Source: a bacterium
GTDB taxonomy: Bacteria > Krumholzibacteriota > Krumholzibacteria > LZORAL124-64-63
Length of the DNA: 6,060 nt
Assembly: GCA_016873405.1 (NCBI GenBank)
Contig: VGXH01000124.1
Location: 1 to 6,060, forward strand
Reading direction: 5' to 3'
Each line of letters starts with the position of its first letter. The first letter of the stretch is position 1. The position numbers were made by a program, and so were the translations under genes. Positions 1 to 6,060 of the stretch are shown piece after piece. The notes beneath the pieces were generated by a model that saw only the letters and a program-made list of their open reading frames with translations, had not been told where the DNA came from and did no database searches.

Positions 1-954
1 CGCCGGTTGCACCAGCAGCCTGAACATCACCAGGGCCGACACGGGATTGCCCGGAAGCCCGAGCACCGGCACGCCGCCGGGCGCCAGGCCAAAGTGCGTC
101 GGCTTGCCCGGCTGGACCGCGACGCGGCGGAACCAGTTGCGCACGCCCAGCCGCGCGCAGGCCGCCGCGACGTGGTCGTGGTCGCCGGCGGAGGCGCCGC
201 CCACGGTGAGCACCAGGTCGGCGTCCGCCAGGGCCGCGGCCAGGGCGCGGCACAGGTGTGGCAGCGAGTCGCGCACGCGCCGCGCGCGGCACGGCACGGC
301 GCCGGCGGCTACCAGCGCGGCGCCGATGGCCGGGCCGTTGCTGTCGTGGATGCGCCCCGGCGCCAACGGCGCGCCTGGCGGCAGCAACTCGTCGCCCATC
401 GTGAGCACCGCCACGCGCGGCCGTCGCGACACCACGGCCTCGACGTGACCGAGCGAGGCCAGCAGGCCGATGGCGGCCGGCGTCAACGCCTGGCCCGGGG
501 TCAGCAGCGTGGCGCCGCGCCGGAACTCCTCGCCTGCGCGCCGGATGTTGGCCCCGCCCGCGGGCAGTTCGGCGAAGCGCCCCCGGTCCTTGTCTTCCTG
601 CGCCTGCTCGACGACGACCACCGTATCGGTCCCGCGCGGCAGGCGGCCGCCGGTGTACACGCGCACGGCGGCGCCGGGCGCCAGCGCGGGCCCGCGCGCG
701 GCGCCGGCGGGGATCTCGCCGGTCACGCGCCAGGTCGGTCCGTGATCGGTGTCGGCCAGGCGCACGGCGAAGCCGTCCATCGCCGACTGGTCGTAGCGCG
801 GCGAATCGTGCGGGGCGCGGATCGTCGCGGCCAGGATGCGACCGCCGGCGCGCGCCAGGGACACGCGCTCGCGACCCACGCCGCGGACCGCGGCCAGGAC
901 CACCGCGCGGGCGTCGGCGACGGACAGGGCCTTGTCGGCGGGGTTCTTCGTCAT
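1..954 (-). CDS. moeA: Molybdopterin molybdenumtransferase MoeA, N-terminal 318 residues (C-terminus beyond left edge)
   Basis: MoeA inserts molybdenum into adenylylated molybdopterin in the cytoplasm, giving Moco. The reading frame is open from the ATG at 954 to base 1, 318 residues; the family is usually about 400, so roughly the last 80-90 residues (the C-terminal beta domain) are missing because the window ends. Visible MoeA motifs in order are RYDQSAMDGFAV (residues 53-64), TGGRLPRGTDTVVVE (101-115), the MogA-like fold with MGDEL (186-190) and DSN (204-206), GGASAGDHD (252-260), QPGKP (281-285) and GLPGNPVSALV (299-309). A Shine-Dalgarno AAGGA lies 8 bases before the start. It follows mobA after 22 bases and is the last gene of the visible Moco cluster. 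Two motifs vary slightly from the commonest form: TMGDE where STGDE is frequent, and VGGASAGD where SGG.S.GD is frequent. The catalytic Asp and Gly positions are kept. Identity is secure. Confidence 0.96.
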   Translation of the reverse strand, partial: MTKNPADKALSVADARAVVLAAVRGVGRERVSLARAGGRILAATIRAPHDSPRYDQSAMDGFAVRLADTDHGPTWRVTGEIPAGAARGPALAPGAAVRVYTGGRLPRGTDTVVVVEQAQEDKDRGRFAELPAGGANIRRAGEEFRRGATLLTPGQALTPAAIGLLASLGHVEAVVSRRPRVAVLTMGDELLPPGAPLAPGRIHDSNGPAIGAALVAAGAVPCRARRVRDSLPHLCRALAAALADADLVLTVGGASAGDHDHVAAACARLGVRNWFRRVAVQPGKPTHFGLAPGGVPVLGLPGNPVSALVMFRLLVQPA

Positions 955-976
955 ACGGTTGGTCCTTGTGGCTGGA

Positions 977-1573
977 TCAGGTGGACAGCGCGTCGAGGTC
1001 GTCGCGCCGGTTGATATTCGCGAAGCAGGCCTCGTCGAGGCCGAGCGCGCGGCACTGTTCCTCGGTCACGGTGCGCAGCGCGAGCCCGCGCAGCGCGCCC
1101 AGCAGCGAGCCTTCGCCGCGCGCGATCAGCCTCGACAGCTCCGCGGCGGCCTCCACGGCCACGAGCGCCGGCAACGGTTGCAGGTGGCCGCGCCAGCAGG
1201 GCAGGACCGCCTGCTTGCCCGCTTCGCGCGCAGCCAGCAGCCCGCGCAGCAGCGACGGCTCGATTAACGGCTGGTCGCAGGCCACGACCCAGGCCAGCGG
1301 CGTCGCGCAGGCGCCGAGGCCCGCGATCACCCCGCGCAGCGGCCCCTCGGGCAACGACGGATCGTCACGGACCACCTGCGCGCCCGGCCAGGCGTCCGGG
1401 TCCTGGTCGTGGCGCAGCACGACGATCGTCTGTTCGCGCTCGGCGGGCAGGCGGCCCAGGACGTGCTCGGCGAGCGGACGACCGCGCCAGATCGCGCGGG
1501 TCTTGTCGGCGCCGAAGCGCGTCGACAACCCGCCGGCCAGGATGATGGCGGCGACGCGCGCCGGCGCGTCCAT
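977..1573 (-). CDS. mobA: Molybdenum cofactor guanylyltransferase MobA
   Basis: MobA transfers GMP from GTP to Mo-molybdopterin, making the MGD (then bis-MGD) cofactor needed by DMSO-reductase-family enzymes such as NarG. The product is 198 residues, normal for the family. The N-terminal nucleotide-binding signature LAGGLSTRFGADK is at residues 12-24, with K24 expected to contact GTP. EGPLRGVIAGL is at 76-86, and VACDQPL at 97-103 carries the Mg-binding D100. The C-terminus has the family pattern FANINRRDDL. The ATG at 1573 is preferred because the conserved motif begins just 11 residues later; upstream in-frame codons overlap the MOSC gene. Only 2 bases separate it from the MOSC stop (TGA-AC-ATG) and no good Shine-Dalgarno is seen, so translation is probably coupled to the upstream gene. 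Identity is secure; a related MocA-type (CTP) specificity is less likely given mobB and narG nearby. Confidence 0.96.
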   Translation of the reverse strand: MDAPARVAAIILAGGLSTRFGADKTRAIWRGRPLAEHVLGRLPAEREQTIVVLRHDQDPDAWPGAQVVRDDPSLPEGPLRGVIAGLGACATPLAWVVACDQPLIEPSLLRGLLAAREAGKQAVLPCWRGHLQPLPALVAVEAAAELSRLIARGEGSLLGALRGLALRTVTEEQCRALGLDEACFANINRRDDLDALST

Positions 1574-1575
1574 GT

Positions 1576-2031
1576 TCAGCGCAGCCCCGCGGGCGCCGGC
1601 TCGAACCGCGCGCCATCGCCGGGCGCCAGGTTGCCGCCGGCCAGCACGCGGCAGAACAGGCCCTCGCGCGGCATGACGCAGTCGCCGGTCTGCTCGCGGA
1701 TCGCGCAGCCGTGGTGGCACTCCTTGCCGATCTGCGTGACCTCCAGCAGCACGTCCCGGCCCAGGTGCAGGCGATCGCCGATCGCCGCCGTGCGCAGGTC
1801 CAGCCCGCGCACGACGATGTTCTCGGCGAAGGCGCCGTCGGCCAGCGACGGCAGCTTGGCGCGCAGGCGGTCGATGCTCTCGCCGGCCAGCACGGACACC
1901 TGGCGGTGCCAGTCGCCGGCGTGCGCGTCGCCGACGATGCCGAAGCCGACCTGCAGTTCGGCGGCTGCCACCGGCGTCTTGACCGTGCCCTTGGCGCTGC
2001 TCAGGCAGATCGCCGTGATCGAGCCGTTCAT
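1576..2031 (-). CDS. Small MOSC-domain protein (Moco-associated, cysteine-rich)
   Basis: A 151-residue stand-alone MOSC domain. MOSC domains occur at the C-terminus of Moco sulfurases and are thought to handle sulfur or bind the cofactor; the exact role of these small versions is not established. Visible family motifs are GIVGDAHAGDWHRQVSVL (31-48), FAENIVV (68-74) and GDRLHLG (85-91), then the block IGKECHHGCAIREQTGDCVMPREGLFCRVLAGG (101-133), which carries C105, C109, C118 and C127. C105 or C109 would correspond to the reactive MOSC cysteine. The same domain is often found next to or fused with MogA/MoaB in other bacteria; here no MogA part is present. The start at 2031 has a good Shine-Dalgarno (AAAGGAAG) a few bases upstream. 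It sits between moaA and mobA, two bases from mobA, so a function in Moco maturation or delivery is inferred from position and fold. Confidence 0.92.
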   Translation of the reverse strand: MNGSITAICLSSAKGTVKTPVAAAELQVGFGIVGDAHAGDWHRQVSVLAGESIDRLRAKLPSLADGAFAENIVVRGLDLRTAAIGDRLHLGRDVLLEVTQIGKECHHGCAIREQTGDCVMPREGLFCRVLAGGNLAPGDGARFEPAPAGLR

Positions 2032-2051
2032 GTGCGCTTCCTTTCCGCGGG

Positions 2052-2070
2052 CCGGGCGGGTGCCGCCCGG
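2052..2070 (-). other. Intercistronic stem-loop right after the moaA stop
   Basis: Perfect inverted repeat CCGGGCGG, three-base loop, CCGCCCGG. The 8-bp all-GC stem begins on the base after the moaA stop codon and ends about 20 bases before the MOSC start. There is no T-run after it on either strand, so it is not a standard intrinsic terminator. It may protect the moaA message from 3' decay, or reduce read-through or coupling to the MOSC gene. The structure is seen directly; the role is inferred. Confidence 0.55.
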
Positions 2071-3102
2071 TCAGCCGCCGATCGAGACCATGCTCTCCAG
2101 TTGCTGCGGCCGGCCGGCGCCCTGCGCCGCGTGGCCGTCCGTCGCGCGTGCGGCGACGGCGCGCCGGACGGCGGCCGCAAGCTCGTCGTCGCCGGCGCCC
2201 GCGCGCAGCGCGCCCAGCAGGTCGGTCGCCGACGCCCCATAGAGGCAGGTGCGCAGGCGCCCGCGCGCGTCCAGGCGCAGCCGGCGGCACGAGCCGCAGA
2301 AGCTGCGCGTGTGACCTTCGATGATGCCGACGCAGCCGACGTGCCCCGCCACGCGGAACCGTCGCGCCACGCCGCCCTGCGGCAGTTCCTCCAGCGCGAA
2401 GTCGCGCCGCAGGCGGGCCAGGATGGCCTCACCGTCCAGGCGCTCCTGCGGCCTTCCGCCCTTCTCGTCGAAGGGCATGGCCTCGATGAACCGCACGTCG
2501 ACCGGCAGCTCGCGGGTCAGCCGCGCGAAGGCCGGCAATTCGTGATCGTTGGTGCCGGCCAGCACGACAACATTGATCTTCAGGCCGAGCCCGCGCTCCA
2601 GCACGGCATCGACCGCCGCGCGCGCGGCCGCAAAGTCGCCATCGCCCGTGATCCGGCGCCAGGTGTCCGGCTCCAGGGAGTCGAGGCTGAGATTCACCCG
2701 TTTGATCCCGGCGGCGACCAGGGCGGGCAGGTGCTCGACCAGGCGCGTGCCGTTGGTCGTCAGCAGGATCTCCGGACGCTGCGGCAATCCCGCGAGCGCG
2801 GCGGCGAGCGCGACCAGGTCGCGGCGCACGAGCGGCTCGCCCCCGGTCAGGCGGATCTTGCGGACGCCGAGGTCGCAGAAGACGGTCCCCAGGCGCACCG
2901 CCTCGGCCACCGACAGGGCGGCGCCGGGAGCGGCGGCCCGCGAGGCTCCGGCCGGCCGGCAGTAGCTGCACTTCAGGTTGCAGCGCTCGGTCACCGCCAG
3001 GCGCAGGTAGTCGAGGCGGCGACCACGGGGGTCGATCAGCTCCGCGCACGGCGCGCGCGGCGCAATGGCCGGCGTGAGCGCGGCCGAGGCTGGGGCGGTC
3101 AT
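2071..3102 (-). CDS. moaA: GTP 3',8-cyclase MoaA (radical SAM)
   Basis: MoaA carries out the first step of Moco synthesis, turning GTP into 3',8-cyclo-GTP, which MoaC then converts to cyclic pyranopterin monophosphate. The protein is 343 residues, slightly above the usual 320-340 because of a short Ala/Pro-rich N-terminus. The radical-SAM cluster motif CNLKCSYC gives C41, C45 and C48. RLTGGEPLVRRD at 84-95 is the SAM-binding GGEP region, followed by TTNGT (115-119), NLSLDS (137-142) and RFIEAMP (204-210). The C-terminal substrate-side [4Fe-4S] cluster is C269, C272 and C286 (CX2CX13C). The protein ends in Gly-Gly, the MoaA C-terminal tail needed for catalysis. I chose ATG 3102 over an in-frame TTG at 3120 because the TTG codon runs straight into the GGAAGGA Shine-Dalgarno. 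It lies 128 bases after mobB and may have its own leader control. Confidence 0.97.
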   Translation of the reverse strand: MTAPASAALTPAIAPRAPCAELIDPRGRRLDYLRLAVTERCNLKCSYCRPAGASRAAAPGAALSVAEAVRLGTVFCDLGVRKIRLTGGEPLVRRDLVALAAALAGLPQRPEILLTTNGTRLVEHLPALVAAGIKRVNLSLDSLEPDTWRRITGDGDFAAARAAVDAVLERGLGLKINVVVLAGTNDHELPAFARLTRELPVDVRFIEAMPFDEKGGRPQERLDGEAILARLRRDFALEELPQGGVARRFRVAGHVGCVGIIEGHTRSFCGSCRRLRLDARGRLRTCLYGASATDLLGALRAGAGDDELAAAVRRAVAARATDGHAAQGAGRPQQLESMVSIGG

Positions 3103-3111
3103 GGGACGTTT

Positions 3112-3118
3112 TCCTTCC
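3112..3118 (-). promoter_or_regulatory. Ribosome binding site that fixes the moaA start
   Basis: GGAAGGA on the minus strand, 9 bases before the ATG at 3102. It rules out the in-frame TTG at 3120, which directly abuts this site. Confidence 0.75.
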
Positions 3119-3134
3119 AAAATTCGGGAGCGAA

Positions 3135-3191
3135 CCGCGCCGTTTCCCGCGCGGCCGTATCGGCCCTTCGCCGTGCGCGCCCGCGGGCGCG
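3135..3191 (-). other. Structured leader between mobB and moaA
   Basis: The 128-base gap upstream of moaA (3103-3230) holds three perfect inverted repeats. A 16-base palindrome CGCGCCCGCGGGCGCG lies at 3176-3191. GGCCG-TAT-CGGCC lies at 3153-3165. CCGCGC with partner GCGCGG and an 8-base loop lies at 3135-3154. The last two share bases 3153-3154, so they compete. No T-run follows any of them. Such a leader could regulate moaA, whose genes are known in other bacteria to carry Moco-sensing RNA leaders, but I cannot match the known consensus by eye, and short GC hairpins are common by chance in DNA this GC-rich. Confidence 0.35.
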
Positions 3192-3230
3192 TTTAGGCAA
3201 CCGGGCTGGGAAAACGGGTCCGGCCGGCGC

Positions 3231-3806
3231 TCAGCCGGACGAACGGGGCAGCTTCAGCACCTCCTCGATGAAGTCGGCGATCGCGGCGGCATCGCCAAGA
3301 TCCAGCACCGGCACGTCGAGAACCAGCGGAATGTCACTGGCCACGGCCACCAGCAGCGGATCGACGGTGTCGCCACGGCAGGTCAAGGGCCGGCCGGTGC
3401 CGGCGCGGAACACCTCGAGGCGGGGCAGCGCGGAGTTCCGGTAGCCCTCCACGAGCACCAGTTCGACCCCGGCGAACCAGCGGTCGAGCAGGTCGTCGAC
3501 CGCCGGCGGCGCCTCGGGGCGCAGCACGGCCGCCACCCGCTCAGCCGAGGCCAGCACCATCACTTGCGCGCCGGCTGCGGTGAAGCGGGCGCTGTCCTTG
3601 CCCGGGGTGTCGATCTCGAACCGGTGGGCGTCGTGCTTGAGCGCGCCGACGCGGCGGCCGCGGCGGGTGAATTCCCGCACCAACGACTCGACCAGCGTGG
3701 TCCTGCCGGTACCCGAGGGGGCCACGAAGGCGATGGCCGGCGGCCGCGCGGCCGGTCGTCGGGGCGCCCAGGTGGGCGCTGCCGGGGATTGGGTCTTCAT
3801 CGTCAC
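3231..3806 (-). CDS. mobB: MobB, P-loop protein of molybdopterin-guanine dinucleotide synthesis (variant Walker A)
   Basis: MobB is a GTP-binding partner of MobA that aids MGD formation without being strictly essential in E. coli. The product is 191 residues, close to the family size plus a Pro/Ala-rich N-terminus of about 23 residues. Family signatures are the P-loop region at 29-37, LKHDAHRFEIDTPGKDS (56-72), AAGAQ (77-81), LVEGYR (118-123), and the C-terminal DPLLVAVASD and VPVLDLGD followed by IADFIEEVL. The Walker A loop reads APSGTGRT where GxxGxGKT is expected: the first Gly is Ala29 and the phosphate-binding Lys is Arg35 (codon AGG). GTG 3806 is preferred over ATG 3800 because GAGGG lies 6 bases before it and 12 before the ATG. 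It is the first gene of the minus-strand cluster, divergent from the cytochrome-narG genes. Family assignment is firm; nucleotide binding is uncertain. Confidence 0.94.
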   Translation of the reverse strand: MTMKTQSPAAPTWAPRRPAARPPAIAFVAPSGTGRTTLVESLVREFTRRGRRVGALKHDAHRFEIDTPGKDSARFTAAGAQVMVLASAERVAAVLRPEAPPAVDDLLDRWFAGVELVLVEGYRNSALPRLEVFRAGTGRPLTCRGDTVDPLLVAVASDIPLVLDVPVLDLGDAAAIADFIEEVLKLPRSSG

Positions 3807-3812
3807 GCCACG

Positions 3813-3817
3813 CCCTC
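3813..3817 (-). promoter_or_regulatory. Ribosome binding site favouring the GTG start of mobB
   Basis: GAGGG on the minus strand, 6 bases before GTG 3806 and 12 before the alternative ATG 3800. The spacing favours GTG. Confidence 0.55.
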
Positions 3818-3821
3818 TTTG

Positions 3822-3837
3822 GGTCCGATACCGGACC
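3822..3837 (-). other. Small hairpin in the mobB leader
   Basis: Perfect inverted repeat GGTCCG, four-base loop, CGGACC. It lies a few bases upstream of the mobB ribosome binding site, inside the transcript predicted from the promoter at 3875-3903. It could influence translation start or be incidental. Confidence 0.35.
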
Positions 3838-3874
3838 GCCCTAGACCACTTTACGCCGACCCGGGACCCACGCC

Positions 3875-3903
3875 AAGATACAGGATAAGAATGTCTGATT
3901 CAA
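3875..3903 (-). promoter_or_regulatory. Candidate sigma70-type promoter for mobB
   Basis: On the minus strand, TTGAAT (3903-3898) and TATCTT (3880-3875) are separated by exactly 17 bases. Each hexamer matches the consensus at 4 of 6 positions. Transcription would begin near 3868, giving a leader of about 60 bases. The -35 element lies inside the dyad at 3890-3913. A second, equally scored pair lies closer to the gene: TTGGCG (3876-3871), 17 bases, TAAAGT (3853-3848). I prefer the first because it sits in the AT-rich patch, but cannot decide between them. Confidence 0.4.
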
Positions 3904-3913
3904 TCTAGACATT
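3890..3913. promoter_or_regulatory. Near-perfect dyad, candidate operator for the divergent genes
   Basis: Left arm AATGTCTGATT (3890-3900), centre C, right arm AATCTAGACATT (3902-3913). The reverse complement of the right arm is identical to the left arm except for one extra base. It lies in an AT-rich patch in the spacer between mobB and the cytochrome-narG genes and covers the -35 element of the candidate mobB promoter. The 11-1-12 layout recalls 11-1-11 operators of Rrf2-type regulators such as NsrR, but base agreement with those is only partial, so I do not name a regulator. Confidence 0.6.
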
Positions 3914-3922
3914 TACGTCTTG

Positions 3923-3938
3923 AATGTGTCAGATTGAA
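3923..3938. promoter_or_regulatory. Third copy of the operator-like motif
   Basis: AATGTGTCAGATTGAA resembles the dyad's right arm read on the minus strand (AATGTCTAGATTGAA, 3913-3899), differing by a small insertion. Its AGATTGAA is the exact inverted partner of TTCAATCT at 3899-3906. It lies 52 bases before the cytochrome start, a suitable place for a regulator acting on the plus-strand genes. I see no convincing -10/-35 pair for the plus strand, which would fit activator dependence. Confidence 0.45.
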
Positions 3939-3989
3939 CGGGCGCACACGGGTGCAGGCGCGCCGAGAACCCCAGCAAGTGAGAACCGG

Positions 3990-4897
3990 ATGAAGCTGCG
4001 GCGAATGGCCACCGAGGTCCTGCTGATCACCGGCCTCCTTGCCCCCGGCTGGACCGGGGCGACCGGACTTCCGCCCGCCGCCGCGGATTCGACCGTGGCC
4101 GCGCCGGCCGACTCCGCCGGGACCGCCGCCGCGGCGCCGCAGCGCGACCTGCCCGCCGCGCGGTTCGTGAACGCCTGCCGGGGTTGCCACAGCCTCGAGG
4201 GCGCCAAGCTCAACGGCCCGGAGCTGACGCATGTGGCCGCCTGGCCGGCCGAGCAGCTGCAGGCTGCGATCCGCCGCATGGAGAAGAACGTCGGGCCGTT
4301 GTCCGACGGCGATGTCGCCGACCTGGTCGCGCTGCTCAAGGATCCGACCGTTCGCGAGCGCACGAAGGCCGAAGCGGCGCGCATCGAAGCGCAATTCGCC
4401 GCGCGCCTGGCGCCGGCCGATGCCGCGCGCGGCGAACGCTTGTTCACCGGGTCGGCCAGGCTGTCGGCCGGCGGGCTGGCCTGCGCCGCCTGCCACTCGG
4501 CGGCCGGGCGTGGCGGTTCGCTGGGACCCGACCTGTCGGGCGCCGCCGCGAAGATGGGGGAGATGCCGCTCGCCTCGGCCATCGAGCAATCCGCCTTCCG
4601 CGTGATGGCGCCCCACTACCGCCGGCATCCCGTCAGCAAGCAGGAAGCCCTGCACCTGGCCCGCTACCTGGCCACCCTGACGGGCGGGACCACGCCGCCG
4701 GGCGCCGCGCCGGCCGGCGCGCCCGGCGGCGCGACCGCCACCGCGCCCAGCGCGGCCCCGACCGGCGCGGCGGACCACACGCTTTCCACCGCCGGTGTCG
4801 GCGGCGCGCTCGCGGGCTTCATCCTGCTGGCCAGCTACTACCGACGCCTGCGCGCCCGGCGCCCCGAACGCCTGCCCGAGGGACGGAGAGACAAGCG

Positions 4898-4901
<4 letters not shown>
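3990..4901 (+). CDS. Membrane-anchored periplasmic dihaem cytochrome c
   Basis: A 303-residue c-type cytochrome, expected to carry electrons on the periplasmic face of the membrane. A signal peptide (residues 1 to about 24: MKLRR, then a hydrophobic stretch) is followed by an Ala/Pro-rich linker. Two haem domains follow: CRGCH at 63-67, and CAACH at 165-169. Likely distal Met ligands are M97 for the first and M206 (or M192) for the second. A charged helical stretch at about 118-140 joins them. A Pro/Gly/Ala/Thr linker (231-261) leads to a hydrophobic segment (267-284) and a basic tail (RRLRARR...), which should place the C-terminus in the cytoplasm. I chose ATG 3990, with AAGTGAG 6 bases upstream; ATG 4005 would lose the basic n-region. 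It overlaps narG by 4 bases. Thermus nar operons also have a cytochrome gene (narC) before narG; that similarity is in position and haem count only, as homology was not tested. Confidence 0.93.

Positions 4902-6060
<1,159 letters not shown>

Noticed and set aside
7..1014. Plus-strand open frame of 335 codons opposite moeA
   Set aside because: The minus strand gives a clear MoeA with all motifs; the plus frame is a His/Arg/Gly-rich shadow with no recognisable domain.
2052..2070. Intrinsic terminator after moaA
   Set aside because: The stem is strong but no T-run follows on the minus strand, and the next gene is only 39 bases away and functionally linked.
3103..3120. TTG start for moaA six codons upstream of the ATG
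   Set aside because: The TTG runs directly into the Shine-Dalgarno GGAAGGA, which is well placed for the ATG at 3102.
1711..3444. Long plus-strand open frame of 577 codons opposite the MOSC, moaA and part of the mobB genes
   Set aside because: It is antisense to well-recognised proteins, has Arg/Ala/Gly-rich low-complexity composition and no family motifs. High GC content removes stop codons from such frames.
3920..3933. FNR/DNR-type box (TTGA...TCAG) upstream of the cytochrome
   Set aside because: The gap between half-sites is 5 rather than 6 and the second half has a mismatch, so it does not fit the TTGAT-N4-ATCAA pattern.
3924..3989. Upstream in-frame ATG that would extend the cytochrome by 22 residues
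   Set aside because: It has no ribosome binding site, overlaps the operator-like motif, and would put a polar stretch ahead of the basic n-region of the signal peptide.

Overview
The window is very GC-rich bacterial DNA. Its seven genes make a compact block for anaerobic respiration: a minus-strand cluster for molybdenum cofactor (Moco) synthesis, and a divergent plus-strand cluster that opens with a c-type cytochrome and the catalytic subunit of a respiratory nitrate reductase. The cytochrome has an N-terminal signal peptide and a C-terminal anchor, which points to a bacterium with a periplasm. The GC bias fits many Proteobacteria-like or uncultured high-GC lineages. I cannot name a phylum from the sequence alone.

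Minus strand, in transcription order: mobB (GTG start at 3806), a 128-base gap with strong hairpins, moaA (start 3102), a stem-loop directly after the moaA stop, a small MOSC-domain protein (start 2031), mobA (start 1573, only 2 bases after the MOSC stop) and moeA (start 954), which runs off the left edge. MoaA begins pterin synthesis from GTP, MoeA inserts molybdenum, and MobA with MobB attaches GMP to make the bis-MGD form used by NarG-type enzymes. MoaC, MoaD, MoaE and the MogA/MoaB adenylyltransferase are not in the window.

The 183-base divergent spacer (3807-3989) contains an AT-rich patch (3871-3938, 25 G/C of 68). It holds three related copies of a motif of about 15 bases; two of them form a near-perfect dyad with a one-base centre. 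A plausible mobB promoter has its -35 element inside this dyad, so the site is a good candidate operator for coordinating cofactor supply with the reductase.

Plus strand: a membrane-anchored dihaem cytochrome c (3990-4901) overlaps narG (4898 to the right edge) by four bases (ATGA), indicating translational coupling. NarG keeps the His-Cys3 ligand set of the FS0 iron-sulfur cluster and the Asp expected to bind molybdenum. The rest of narG, and any narH, narJ and narI, would lie beyond the window. The most unusual points are the cytochrome coupled to narG, the multi-copy operator-like motif, and a MobB with a changed Walker A loop.
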